Source: Candidatus Gastranaerophilales bacterium (GTDB lineage: Bacteria; Cyanobacteriota; Vampirovibrionia; Gastranaerophilales; Gastranaerophilaceae). From it: a stretch of DNA of 64,000 nt. Below, in pieces: positions 42,888 to 51,220 of this stretch (the stretch's first letter is position 1; each line of letters opens with the position of its first letter). The DNA lies in contig CANQAV010000007.1 of NCBI GenBank assembly GCA_947589425.1, positions 1 through 64,000 of the forward strand, written 5' to 3'. Below the pieces are notes generated by a model, which had not been told where the DNA came from, did not search any database, and saw only the letters and a program-made list of their open reading frames with translations. Position numbers and translations under genes: made by a program.

Positions 42888-43490
42888 TTATTTAGAATAG
42901 TATTCAATAACGAGCTGTTCTTTAAATTCAGCATCAAGTTCTTCTCTTTGAGGAATTCTGTCGAATGTAACGCTTAATTCTTTTCTGTCAACAGTTAACC
43001 AAGCAAAGCTTAATGCTAAATCGATTTGTTCCATAACGCTTTTAACAAATTCTTTGGAATTTTCTTTAATCGTTACGACATCGCCGGCTTTTAAAAGATA
43101 AGAAGGAATGTCTACTTTTTTACCGTTTACAAGAACGTGCGCATGATTTACCATTTGTCTTGCCTGACGTCTTGTGATGGCGAAACCTGCTCTATATAAA
43201 ACATTGTCCAGTCTGCTTTCAAGCATTTGCAGCATGATAGTACCTGTTACGCCTGTTTTTCTTGAAGCGGTTTCATAATATTTAGCAAATTGTTTTTCGC
43301 TAACCAAATATGTCATTCTGATTGTTTGTTTTGCTTTTAATTGAAGCGCATAATCAGAACTTTTCTTTCTTGTTGCACCGTGTTGACCTGATGCGGTTTG
43401 TCTCATTGATGTTGTTAATTTGCGGTTTGACAAATCTTTAACACCGAAATTTCTGAATAATTTATTCGTGGGTCCAGTATATCTAGCCAT
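42888..43490 (-). CDS. rpsD: 30S ribosomal protein S4
   Basis: S4, 200 aa, a primary 16S rRNA binder and often translational autoregulator. The S4 domain (LESRLDNVLYRAGFAITRRQARQMVNHAHVLVNGKKVDIPSYLL) is intact. No zinc cysteines are present at the N-terminus (MARYTGPTNKLFRNFGVKDLS), so this is the C-minus form. Its place between rpsK and rpoA matches proteobacterial-type order. Confidence 0.97.
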   Translation of the reverse strand: MARYTGPTNKLFRNFGVKDLSNRKLTTSMRQTASGQHGATRKKSSDYALQLKAKQTIRMTYLVSEKQFAKYYETASRKTGVTGTIMLQMLESRLDNVLYRAGFAITRRQARQMVNHAHVLVNGKKVDIPSYLLKAGDVVTIKENSKEFVKSVMEQIDLALSFAWLTVDRKELSVTFDRIPQREELDAEFKEQLVIEYYSK

Positions 43491-43521
43491 TTTAGCTCCT
43501 ATTAATTAATTTCTACTTTTC

Positions 43522-43908
43522 TTATACTCTGCGTTTCTTAGGCGGACGGCATCCGTTGTGAGGTATCGGGGTTACGTCTTTAATTAATGTAATTTCAAGA
43601 CCTGCGCCCTGAATTGCTCTGATTGCGGTTTCTCTGCCTGAGCCGGGGCCTTTAACGTATACTTCAACTTTTTTCATACCTTGATCGAGTGATTTTTTGG
43701 CAACTATTTCAGCAGCACTCTGTGCAGCAAAAGGAGTTCCTTTTCTTGCACCTTTAAAACCGCATCCGCCTGCGGATGCCCAAGCTACAGCGTTACCTTG
43801 AGTATCGGTTGAAGTAACGATTGTATTATTGAAGGTGGATTGAATATGTACAACACCCTGCAATATATTCTTTCTTTCTTTCTTTTTAGTTTTTGTTGGT
43901 TTTGCCAT
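43522..43908 (-). CDS. rpsK: 30S ribosomal protein S11
   Basis: S11, 128 aa, part of the platform near the E site. The blocks [34 protein letters not shown] and [16 protein letters not shown] are diagnostic. It is preceded by AAGGAAAAT and lies 46 bases after rpsM. Confidence 0.97.
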   Translation of the reverse strand: MAKPTKTKKKERKNILQGVVHIQSTFNNTIVTSTDTQGNAVAWASAGGCGFKGARKGTPFAAQSAAEIVAKKSLDQGMKKVEVYVKGPGSGRETAIRAIQGAGLEITLIKDVTPIPHNGCRPPKKRRV

Positions 43909-43954
43909 TTTATTTTCCTTTTAAGTTATTAATTTTCCGTTTTAACACTTCACA

Positions 43955-44323
43955 CTATTTTTTCTTATTTGCAATAGGTCCTGTTTTTTTACCTCTGCGA
44001 GTTCTCGCATTGGTTTTTGTTCTCTGGCCTCTTGCAGGCAATTTTCTTCTGTGGCGCATGCCTCTGTAGGAGTTAATTTCGCCTAAACGTTTAATGTGAA
44101 GAGATTCTTCTCTTTTTAAGTCACCTTCAATAGTGTAGTGAGCTATTTCATTTCTCAGTTTTTTAATATCTTCTTCGGTTAAATCGTCCGTTCTCAAGTC
44201 TTGAGAGATATTACAAGCTGCAAGAATTTTTGCGCTTCTTGTAGGTCCGATTCCGTAGATATAGGTTAAAGCTATAACCATTCTCTTGTTGCGGGGTAAA
44301 TCAACCCCAACCAGTCTTGCCAT
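43955..44323 (-). CDS. rpsM: 30S ribosomal protein S13
   Basis: S13, 122 aa, at the subunit head contacting the large subunit. [26 protein letters not shown] and the basic C-terminal [28 protein letters not shown] are unmistakable. It has AAAAGGAGAAAA before its ATG and lies downstream of rpmJ. Confidence 0.97.
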   Translation of the reverse strand: MARLVGVDLPRNKRMVIALTYIYGIGPTRSAKILAACNISQDLRTDDLTEEDIKKLRNEIAHYTIEGDLKREESLHIKRLGEINSYRGMRHRRKLPARGQRTKTNARTRRGKKTGPIANKKK

Positions 44324-44442
44324 TTATCTTTTTTCTCCTTTTATTAGTTTTCTTTTGTTGTACTTGTTTGATTGTGCATCCTTTACAAGTTTAATTTATA
44401 TTTTCCGCCGTAATTACATAACTAAAGCGGATTTGATTTAAA

Positions 44443-44556
44443 TTAACCTTGTCTTTGTTTGTGTTTTGGGTGCTTGCAAACAACCGTTACTCTGCCTCTT
44501 CTTTTAATAATCTGGCAGTCTTTGCATATTTTTTTTACTGATGCTCTAACTTTCAT
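44443..44556 (-). CDS. rpmJ: 50S ribosomal protein L36
   Basis: A 37-aa protein translated from the minus strand: [14 protein letters not shown], then [14 protein letters not shown] and HPKHKQRQG. The zinc ligands C11, C14, C27 and H32 (CX2C...CX4H) are all present, so this is the zinc-binding (C+) L36. It lies between infA (12 bases upstream) and rpsM, the standard order. Confidence 0.96.
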   Translation of the reverse strand: MKVRASVKKICKDCQIIKRRGRVTVVCKHPKHKQRQG

Positions 44557-44568
44557 TTTCTTTATTCC

Positions 44569-44784
44569 TTACTTTAATCTGTATGTAATTCTTCCTCTTG
44601 AAAGGTCATAAGGGGTCATTTCAACTTTTACCTTATCACCCGGGAGTATTCTTATAAAATTTTTTCTGATTTTACCCGAAATATGGGCGAGTATTTCATG
44701 CCCGTTTTCGAGTTCAACCCGAAACATCGCATTAGGGAGCGATTCAAGTATTGTGCCTTCTAGTTCGATTACGTCTTTTGACAT
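44569..44784 (-). CDS. infA: Translation initiation factor IF-1
   Basis: IF-1, 71 aa from the ATG at 44784, which has AAGGAAAAAT just upstream; an in-frame extension to 44838 is not supported. The OB-fold sequence [23 protein letters not shown] and [19 protein letters not shown] is diagnostic. It is the first gene of the visible leftward translation cluster; secY, adk and map, which often precede infA, are absent here. Confidence 0.97.
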   Translation of the reverse strand: MSKDVIELEGTILESLPNAMFRVELENGHEILAHISGKIRKNFIRILPGDKVKVEMTPYDLSRGRITYRLK

Positions 44785-45086
44785 ATTTTTCCTTATTACT
44801 TTATTTGTATAATTAATAATACATGTTGAATTTTTCATTGCAAGAAAAAAAATCCCGAAAAATAAAGAAAAACAGCCGATTTTTTATTTTACTATAAAAT
44901 GATTTTTTTAAACATACAACACATTAAGATTTTACAATATCATTAAAAATTATGATATTTGTGATTTTCAAGGAATTTTATTAACTTTTATTAAATTTTA
45001 TAAAAGTTATATATTTAATAAAATAAATTTATGAGGTTTACATTTTTCTGATTATTGTATAGACTTTATATGTAAATATTTTTTAT
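44785..45086. promoter_or_regulatory. Intergenic region with the likely infA-unit promoter
   Basis: This ~300-base AT-rich region between the divergent infA and UbiA-like genes holds no gene that I can support. On the minus strand TTGTAT (44919-44914), a 16-bp spacer and TATAGT (44897-44892) could start the ribosomal unit with a leader of about 100 bases. Short repeated ATTAAATTTTAT-like segments occur near 44990-45030 without clear meaning. Confidence 0.4.
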
Positions 45087-46085
45087 ATGGTGATTAAAAT
45101 GGATAAAATTAGAAACTTCACGGAACTTACAAGGGCGTATAGCATTTGGGCATCTTTAGCCCCCTGCCTTATTATTTATGCTTACACAAAAGATTATGAA
45201 ACATTCAGCTATTGGCAATTCTTTCTTATGATTATAGGGGTTATCTGCGTACATCTGGCATCTAATCTCCTTGATGATTATTCTGATGTAATGCGTCAGG
45301 TAAGAAAAGGTAAATCTCTTCAGGAAGTATGTTTTAATTCTTTTGTACCAAAAGCAAGACTGATAAAAGAAGGAGTATATTCACTCTCTCAGGTAAGAAC
45401 AATAATCTGCTCTCTTTTTCTGATAGGGCTTTTAATAGGCATATATTTTGTCCATGTTTCGGGTAACAACCTTATAGCTTACATAGTAACAACCGGAATT
45501 TTATGTTTATTTTATCCGATATCATCAAAACTATATCTTGCAGAGCTTACAATAGGCGTTATCTTCGGACCTCTTCTTATAAACGGCGGATATTTCGCGC
45601 TTACCGGATTATTCAGAAACGACGTTTTTGTAATGTCATTAATAGTAATGCTCACAACAATTGTTCTTCTCCATGTTCACAGTCTTATGGATTGGGAATT
45701 TGATATTCAAGACAAGAAAAAAACTCTTGCTCTCCTTTCGGGAACCAAAAAAGATGCCATAGGCGTATTAACATGGATTATGATTTTAGCTTATTTAATA
45801 ACACTATGCGCTGTAACATGGCAATTATTTAACCCATGCACATTATGCGTATTTTTAACTTTACCTTTAATGGTAAAACTGCGTAAATCCCTTTATGATT
45901 TTATTAACATAAAAGATGTTAAATTTGAGCCGAAATGGTACTATGGAATTTTTGAAAATTGGAAAGAAATAAAAGAAAAAAGAATAGACTTTTTTATGTA
46001 CAGATTTTATCTTGCAAGAAACTATTCTTTCATGTTCTGTTTACTTCTTGCCATAGGCTCTGTTATTTCGGTTAATGTCTTATGA
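45087..46085 (+). CDS. UbiA-superfamily prenyltransferase (MenA-like)
   Basis: A 332-aa inner-membrane aromatic prenyltransferase with about eight hydrophobic segments. The two Asp-rich, Mg-diphosphate-binding motifs are visible: NLLDDYSD near residue 65 and DWEFDIQD near 208. The length and motif spacing best fit MenA-type 1,4-dihydroxy-2-naphthoate prenyltransferases, but no other quinone genes are near, so the acceptor is uncertain. The ATG at 45087 or the one at 45099 may be used. The 3' end overlaps the potential upstream extension of the PEBP gene. Confidence 0.82.
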   Translation: MVIKMDKIRNFTELTRAYSIWASLAPCLIIYAYTKDYETFSYWQFFLMIIGVICVHLASNLLDDYSDVMRQVRKGKSLQEVCFNSFVPKARLIKEGVYSLSQVRTIICSLFLIGLLIGIYFVHVSGNNLIAYIVTTGILCLFYPISSKLYLAELTIGVIFGPLLINGGYFALTGLFRNDVFVMSLIVMLTTIVLLHVHSLMDWEFDIQDKKKTLALLSGTKKDAIGVLTWIMILAYLITLCAVTWQLFNPCTLCVFLTLPLMVKLRKSLYDFINIKDVKFEPKWYYGIFENWKEIKEKRIDFFMYRFYLARNYSFMFCLLLAIGSVISVNVL

Positions 46086-46132
46086 GAAAAATTGTATTAT
46101 TAATATTTTGTCTATTCTTAGGAGGAATAATC

Positions 46133-46639
46133 ATGTCAAATATAGTTGACAAAGCGCAGGGAAACAGTGTTTTTACGCTGAATAGCACGGAGCTTAAGAA
46201 CAATGATATTCTGCCAAATGCACAGGTTTTTAAAGGCTTTGGATGTAACGGCGGAAATGTTTCACCCCAGCTTTCCTGGATTAATCCTCCCGCAAACACA
46301 AGAAGCTACGCAATAATATGCCACGACCCCGATGCACCCCGCCCTAACGGCTGGTATCATTGGCTTGTGGTTAATATTCCGATAAACATAACTTCAATAA
46401 AACAAAATGAAAAAATAAAAGGCGCTCTTGAAACCAAAACCGACTTCGGCTCAACCGGCTTTGGCGGAGCCTGCCCCCCTCAAGGGCACGGAATACATCA
46501 TTACAATTTTACCGTGTACGCACTTAATGTTGATAAAATCGATGTAAAACAAGATGAAAAGCCAACCGAAGTTGAAAAAAAAGTTTTATCCCATGCAATT
46601 GCAAAATCGACAATCACGGGATTGTATGAAAGAAAATAA
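46133..46639 (+). CDS. YbhB/YbcL-family (PEBP-like) protein
   Basis: A 168-aa phosphatidylethanolamine-binding-protein-like member from the ATG at 46133, which has AGGAGG seven bases upstream. An in-frame ATG at 46082 would add 17 hydrophobic residues resembling a signal peptide, so secretion cannot be excluded. Family markers are GNVSPQLSWINPP, CHDPDAPRPNGWYHWLVVNIP, and FGGACPPQGHGIHHYNFTVYAL. Its biological ligand in bacteria is not established. A strong terminator follows immediately. Confidence 0.9.
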   Translation: MSNIVDKAQGNSVFTLNSTELKNNDILPNAQVFKGFGCNGGNVSPQLSWINPPANTRSYAIICHDPDAPRPNGWYHWLVVNIPINITSIKQNEKIKGALETKTDFGSTGFGGACPPQGHGIHHYNFTVYALNVDKIDVKQDEKPTEVEKKVLSHAIAKSTITGLYERK

Positions 46640-46679
46640 CAAAATGCGTGTTCTGTTAAAATAAAGAACACGCATTTTG
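46640..46679 (+). terminator. Strong bidirectional terminator
   Basis: A 15-bp perfect stem (CAAAATGCGTGTTCT / AGAACACGCATTTTG) with a 10-base loop sits between the PEBP gene and the convergent pilin-like gene. T-rich sequence follows on the + side and A-rich arms give a U-run on the minus side as well. Confidence 0.88.
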
Positions 46680-46710
46680 ATTTATTTAAATTTAAACTAT
46701 GAGATATTAA

Positions 46711-47466
46711 CTATTTTAAATCGGCAACAATTCTTCCGCCAACTATGTCACGTTTACTGCCTGCCGTCGCACCGTCCATACCTAAATATATATAATATCT
46801 GTCACCTGTCAGCTGGCTTAATTGTGAAGTAGCCATATTTTTACCTGAGTTCAATTGCTGCTGTTCTACTCTGTTTGGACCCTTGCCTAATCCGTTAACA
46901 TCAACCAAAACATACCCGCAAGCTACATTCATTATATCGCTATGGCTTGATTTAGAATTAATTTCAGAAACCGTTCCGCAATCACTTCCTGAGTGTGCAC
47001 TACTTTTTCCGTATACCGCATAAGCCAAGTTATCATCCGTTATTATCCACACACTACCAGATACAGTGGGATAACCGGCGGAAACAATATTGCCTGATGA
47101 TGTACCTACAAATTGATTATATCCGTTTGAATTTGTAAAACTAACTCCCGAATAATAAACATTTGCTCCGTACGTAGCTCCGCTATTTGCAGTATTTATA
47201 GCATATTCTTTAACGGACAATGACGAATTTAATGCTTCCCAAAATTTTGTAACCTGGTCATCTCCGCTGTTTGTTGGAAGCGAGCCTGCAATTTTTTCCA
47301 TTGCCGCAACGTTAACCACGACATTATATGCTTTTTTATATGCCGTCTTATATTGCGCTTCGGTAACCCCTTTCATTAATGAAGGGATAGTCAGGGTTGC
47401 AATTACGCCTATAACCATTAATACAATAAGAATTTCGGCAAGCGTAAAGCCTTTTTTAAAACTCAT
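46711..47466 (-). CDS. Type IV pilin-like / pseudopilin protein
   Basis: A 251-aa prepilin from the ATG at 47466, with AAGGAG six bases upstream. The leader MSFKKG is followed by FTLAEILIVLMVIGVIATL: cleavage after Gly6 leaves N-methylatable Phe and the essential Glu5. The C-terminal part is Ser/Gly/Asn-rich with two cysteines (SDCGTV, NVACGY) that may form a disulfide, and a VDVNGLGKGPN block of the kind found in pilin-like proteins of this sort of genome. It would be exported and assembled into a pilus or pseudopilus. Its promoter holds a C9 tract in the spacer, so expression may be phase-variable. Confidence 0.88.
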   Translation of the reverse strand: MSFKKGFTLAEILIVLMVIGVIATLTIPSLMKGVTEAQYKTAYKKAYNVVVNVAAMEKIAGSLPTNSGDDQVTKFWEALNSSLSVKEYAINTANSGATYGANVYYSGVSFTNSNGYNQFVGTSSGNIVSAGYPTVSGSVWIITDDNLAYAVYGKSSAHSGSDCGTVSEINSKSSHSDIMNVACGYVLVDVNGLGKGPNRVEQQQLNSGKNMATSQLSQLTGDRYYIYLGMDGATAGSKRDIVGGRIVADLK

Positions 47467-47497
47467 AAAATACTCCTTTTTCATAATGTGTAAAAGC

Positions 47498-47526
47498 ATT
47501 ATATCAACTAACAGGGGGGGGGTCAA
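47498..47526 (-). promoter_or_regulatory. Pilin promoter with poly-C spacer (phase-variation candidate)
   Basis: On the minus strand, TTGACC (47526-47521) and TATAAT (47503-47498) are separated by exactly 17 bases. Seven of those spacer bases and the last two of the -35 are a run of nine C (47522-47514). The transcript would start near 47491 and carry a ~25-base leader with the AAGGAG site. Gain or loss of one C would change the spacer to 18 or 16. Confidence 0.8.
47514..47522. repeat. Homopolymeric G9/C9 tract
   Basis: Nine consecutive G on the + strand, flanked by A and T, lying between the -35 and -10 elements of the pilin-like gene. It is the longest G/C homopolymer noticed in the window. 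Confidence 0.92.
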
Positions 47527-47662
47527 GGATTTAAATAAGGCAAAAAATAAAATATAGTAAAAAACAGAGAATTAAAATGCTAAAAAGCAGCCGCCATAGT
47601 ATTTTCAAGGTTATAATATTAAAAATCAACAACAATAAAAAATATGCGTTTGAAAGTTATGA

Positions 47663-47917
47663 CTAAGTTAAAAAATAATCACTGATTAATTTTTCTCTCT
47701 TTTTTAAGCTTATTGCTTCTTTAATTCTTTGTTTAAGAGAAGGTTTATAACAAAGCTTCTTGTATCTGTCAACAAGAATTGCCTTCTGTACAATAACTTT
47801 ATTGTACTCTTTTGATTTTTCTTCATCAAAGTCGATTTCGGGGGCTAATTCTTTTAATTTTTTCTTGCAGTTTAAAATTTCCTGCTCAAGCGATTTTTGT
47901 GTTTCTTTGTCTTTCAT
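47663..47917 (-). CDS. Small coiled-coil protein, unknown
   Basis: An 84-aa, lysine/glutamate-rich protein (EQEILNCKKKLKELAPEIDFD ... YKKLCYKPSLKQRIKEA) predicted to be two helices. It has no signal peptide or recognised domain. A GAGAG-type ribosome site lies just before the ATG. It is a solitary gene between the pilin-like gene and GH38, divergent from the latter. It may be a genuine small cytoplasmic protein; nothing suggests its role. Confidence 0.5.
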   Translation of the reverse strand: MKDKETQKSLEQEILNCKKKLKELAPEIDFDEEKSKEYNKVIVQKAILVDRYKKLCYKPSLKQRIKEAISLKKREKLISDYFLT

Positions 47918-48063
47918 AATCTCTCTAATTCTTTATGGGGAAATAACTCTTGGGTTGTTTAACGTTTTAACTCTACATCATTTTATAAATTTAAAACTCA
48001 TCCATAATACGTAAAATAATTTTATTCAATTAAATAACGTATTTTTAAGCGCATCAAAAAAGC

Positions 48064-48069
48064 TAAAAT
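48064..48069 (+). promoter_or_regulatory. -10 element 6 nt before the ATG at 48076 (leaderless candidate)
   Basis: TAAAAT ends six bases before the GH38 start codon. An AAAGG lies between them but only one base from the ATG, too close for a normal ribosome site. Confidence 0.35.
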
Positions 48070-48075
48070 AAAGGT

Positions 48076-50325
48076 ATGAAAAAGCAGGTTTTCGGATATT
48101 TACATACCCACTGGGACAGAGAATGGTATCGTGATAAAGAAGATTTTAACATACGTCTTTTGGATGTTATGGATATTGTTCTTGACGAGCTCAAACACGA
48201 CAGAGCGCCTTTTTTCTATCTTGACGGGCAGGTTATTGCGCTTTTAGATTACCTTAAATACAGAGAAAATAAAAAAGATGAGATTATAAACCTCATAAAA
48301 AAGGGCAGGCTTGCAATAGGTCCGTATTTTGTAAGTTCGGACAGCTATCTTGTAAACATTAATTCAATGCTTAAAAATCTTGATTTGGGGCTTGAATATT
48401 CAAAAGAATTTTCCCAAAAAAAATTTATCGGCTATCTGTCTGATATTTTCGGAGTATCAAAAAGCGCGTTTGATGCTCTTAAATTAAAAAATATAGATAA
48501 GGCAATTATCTGGCGGGGAGTTAACCCCAAAAAGATAAATAATAACTGTAATTTCATAAAAAACGACATAAAAACGCTCTGGCTTGCACAGGGATATTTT
48601 AATGATTTTTTGCACGGCGATTTAAGTCCCGAAAAAAAGGCGCAAAATATAAAAATATATCTTGATAAAATAGCACAATATTCAAAAGAGCCGATACTTC
48701 TGCCCATAGGGGGAGATCATCTCGGCATACTTAAAAATGCCGTTGAAACAATCGGGGAAATCAATAAACATTTAGATGATTATAAAATAATTTTAACCTC
48801 TCCTTTTGAATATTTTAAAAATGCCGAATTTAAATATGTTACAAAAGAGCAAGAGTTTTTGGATAATGCCGTTACATATATTTTACAAGGAGTATACAGC
48901 ACAAGAATTCCTCAAAAAGTAAAAAATTCATTTGTTCAAAACAAACTTGCAAGAATAGTTGAGCCCTTTAATTTCTATAGCGGTAAAAAATATGATAAAA
49001 ATATTGATTTTATCTATGAAACTTTAATTAAAAACCACGCACATGACGGAATTTACGGCTGCTCAACCGACAGTGTCGCCCATTGCGTTGATGCACGTTT
49101 TGAAAAATGCGAAAATGCGATTTTAGCTCTTGAAAAAAAACTCACGGGAGATTTTAAGAAAAAATATAATATAAAAGGTAAATCACAAGACACTCTCGGG
49201 CTTATTAATTTAAGCAACAATGACAACATTAAAAAAATCAAAATCACCCTTCCTTACATTTTAAAAAATTCGCAGGTAATTGAAAAAACAAGAGGATTTA
49301 GCGACGAATTACTATATGACAGTTATAAAATCCCCGTTACCGAAGATATATGCGACTTATACACACAGGTTGCTTTGATAAATTCAAACAAAAAATTTCA
49401 ATTTAATTTTGTCAAAATCAAAAAACCTTCAAAAATGACAAAAATAACCCGTAATTCAATTGAAAATAAATATGTTTCACTGTTTTGCAAAAATAAAAAA
49501 ATATATGTTTTAAACAAAAAAACAAATATAAAATTTGAACTTAAATTAACGGATATCAAAGATAGAGGCGACAGCTACAATTTTGCACCTCGGGGCAAAA
49601 GAAAAGAAATTGAACTAAAAGACAGCAAAATTATATATTCCGGATTAATTCAAAGTTCGCTTAAATTAATCTTTAAAGATATAGAGCTTGATATTACACT
49701 TGATAACCATTCAAAATTTCTGCATTTTTGTTCAAAAATAAACAACAAAAAGCTAAATCATAAAATCCAATTAACTCTTATTGGAAAAAATGATATTAAA
49801 AAAACAATATCCTCTTGCGCCATTGGTTTAACAGAAAGAAATATTGACCCTTGTTATAAAATCGAAGATTATATGCCCCCTAAAGATAAATCAGAGTTAA
49901 AAACAAACTCTTATCCGATGCAAAATTTTGTAAATATTAAAGGCTTGAGCGTTATGACAAAGGGGCTTCATGAATATGAAGTATATAAAAACGAGCTTCG
50001 GATTTGCCTTTTGCGCTCTATTGGAACAATTTCAAACCCGAAAAATCCTGCAAGAAAAATCCCCGCAGGCCCCGATTTGAAAATCCCCGAAGCGCAATGT
50101 TTAAAAGAAAGTAAAGCGGAATTTGCAATATCTTTTCAAAATCCCAAAGAAACGCTTTACCAATTTGATGAATTTAGCGAAAATTATGTTGTTTTTGACG
50201 GCAAAACAGATAAAAAATTCACCGTAATATTTGACAAAATTCCCAACAACACGTATATTTACGGTATTAACAAAGATAAAAAAATAAGCTATAATGTAAA
50301 AAATAAAAAAATTGAACTGATATAA
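48076..50325 (+). CDS. Glycoside hydrolase family 38 alpha-mannosidase-like
   Basis: A 749-aa cytoplasmic enzyme without signal peptide. GH38 marks are the N-terminal zinc motif HTHWDREWY (residues 10-18), GYLSDIFGVSKS near 118 (Asp nucleophile), the HDGIYGCSTDSVAH block near 324, and a C-terminal beta-rich domain. Family members remove alpha-mannose, including from mannosylglycerate (MngB) or host N-glycan fragments; specificity is not resolved. No sugar PTS or transporter genes are adjacent. It is preceded only by a -10-like element, with no usual ribosome site. Confidence 0.92.
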   Translation: MKKQVFGYLHTHWDREWYRDKEDFNIRLLDVMDIVLDELKHDRAPFFYLDGQVIALLDYLKYRENKKDEIINLIKKGRLAIGPYFVSSDSYLVNINSMLKNLDLGLEYSKEFSQKKFIGYLSDIFGVSKSAFDALKLKNIDKAIIWRGVNPKKINNNCNFIKNDIKTLWLAQGYFNDFLHGDLSPEKKAQNIKIYLDKIAQYSKEPILLPIGGDHLGILKNAVETIGEINKHLDDYKIILTSPFEYFKNAEFKYVTKEQEFLDNAVTYILQGVYSTRIPQKVKNSFVQNKLARIVEPFNFYSGKKYDKNIDFIYETLIKNHAHDGIYGCSTDSVAHCVDARFEKCENAILALEKKLTGDFKKKYNIKGKSQDTLGLINLSNNDNIKKIKITLPYILKNSQVIEKTRGFSDELLYDSYKIPVTEDICDLYTQVALINSNKKFQFNFVKIKKPSKMTKITRNSIENKYVSLFCKNKKIYVLNKKTNIKFELKLTDIKDRGDSYNFAPRGKRKEIELKDSKIIYSGLIQSSLKLIFKDIELDITLDNHSKFLHFCSKINNKKLNHKIQLTLIGKNDIKKTISSCAIGLTERNIDPCYKIEDYMPPKDKSELKTNSYPMQNFVNIKGLSVMTKGLHEYEVYKNELRICLLRSIGTISNPKNPARKIPAGPDLKIPEAQCLKESKAEFAISFQNPKETLYQFDEFSENYVVFDGKTDKKFTVIFDKIPNNTYIYGINKDKKISYNVKNKKIELI

Positions 50326-50379
50326 TAAATATTTTTTCGGGAATATTTTTAAAAGGACAAAAGAAGTGGAGTTATAAAT

Positions 50380-51216
50380 ATGAGTGATATTAAATGGGCA
50401 GTTGATATTTTTGAAAAATACGGAATTAAAACCGTTTTAGATAACAACAACATGATAGTAATTTCCCACTACTCACAACCAAAAGACACAACTTTTAAAG
50501 AATTGGGAATTGATGAAGATAAGCTCATAGAAAATGTTTTTGCCTGCAGCGGAACATTTGACACAAGAAAATCATCTCTTACAACATTTCCTCTTGAAAC
50601 AGCAAAGGAAATAAGACTATATGATGATACAAAAATTAAAGAAATGCCGAATTTAAAATCTGTCGGAATTTTATTGGGCAATAAACACCTTAAAAAACTT
50701 CCCAAATTAAAACTCGCAGGGTCTGTTTCAATTGAAAATTCACCGATTAAATCCCTTCCGAAATTAAGAGAAGCAGGGGTTATAATAGCTCAAAACAGCG
50801 AACTTCAAGACCTTGGTGCTCTTGAAACGGTTGATAAATTATGTGTTGTTGATTGTCCTTTGAATGATTTAAAAAATCTTGAAGAAGCAAATGATGTATT
50901 TATCTGTTCAACGGATGAAAACAATAAAATTGATATCCCTTCTATTCAGGAGCTTGAAAGTATTGAAAAACTGTTTGTTGCAAATTCAACTCTTAAATCC
51001 CTTCCGAAATTAAAAAAAGCCAAAAAAATAGCTCTCTATAATTGTGAAATAAAAAGCATTAAAGCATCAATCGGTGCTGAAGTTGAAATTAAAACACAGA
51101 TTAGCGACAGCGAATTAAGCGAAAAATTTGACACATTTACGGATTGGTATAATTCGGATATCCTGCAAAAATCAATGGATTTATTGGGTAATATTGTAAA
51201 TCAAATCCAAAGCTAA
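50380..51216 (+). CDS. Short leucine-rich-repeat-like protein
   Basis: A 278-aa cytoplasmic protein with GGAG before its start. After an N-terminal ~65-residue domain, residues ~65-235 are about nine irregular 20-23-residue repeats of the type [IL]-x-x-[LIV]-x-x-L-P-x-L-x-x-A-x-x-[IV]-x-[LIV] (KSLPKLREAGVIIA, KSLPKLKKAKKIAL, KNLEEANDVFIC). This is a solenoid resembling short leucine-rich repeats. The C-terminus is helical. It is convergent with the AsmA-like gene. A binding role is likely; the partner is unknown. Confidence 0.75.
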   Translation: MSDIKWAVDIFEKYGIKTVLDNNNMIVISHYSQPKDTTFKELGIDEDKLIENVFACSGTFDTRKSSLTTFPLETAKEIRLYDDTKIKEMPNLKSVGILLGNKHLKKLPKLKLAGSVSIENSPIKSLPKLREAGVIIAQNSELQDLGALETVDKLCVVDCPLNDLKNLEEANDVFICSTDENNKIDIPSIQELESIEKLFVANSTLKSLPKLKKAKKIALYNCEIKSIKASIGAEVEIKTQISDSELSEKFDTFTDWYNSDILQKSMDLLGNIVNQIQS

Positions 51217-51220
51217 AAAA

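Noticed and set aside
46082..46132. Signal-peptide-like N-terminal extension of the PEBP protein
   Set aside because: The ATG at 46133 has a perfectly placed AGGAGG, and that sequence itself encodes part of the supposed signal peptide; kept only as an alternative.
46470..46480. C6 run in the PEBP gene, and a similar C6 near 54963 in kdsC
   Set aside because: Short runs in conserved coding segments; not considered contingency loci.
50326..50352. AT-rich hairpin after the GH38 gene as a terminator
   Set aside because: The stem is only A/T pairs (AAATATT/AATATTT) and would be weak; not listed as a feature.
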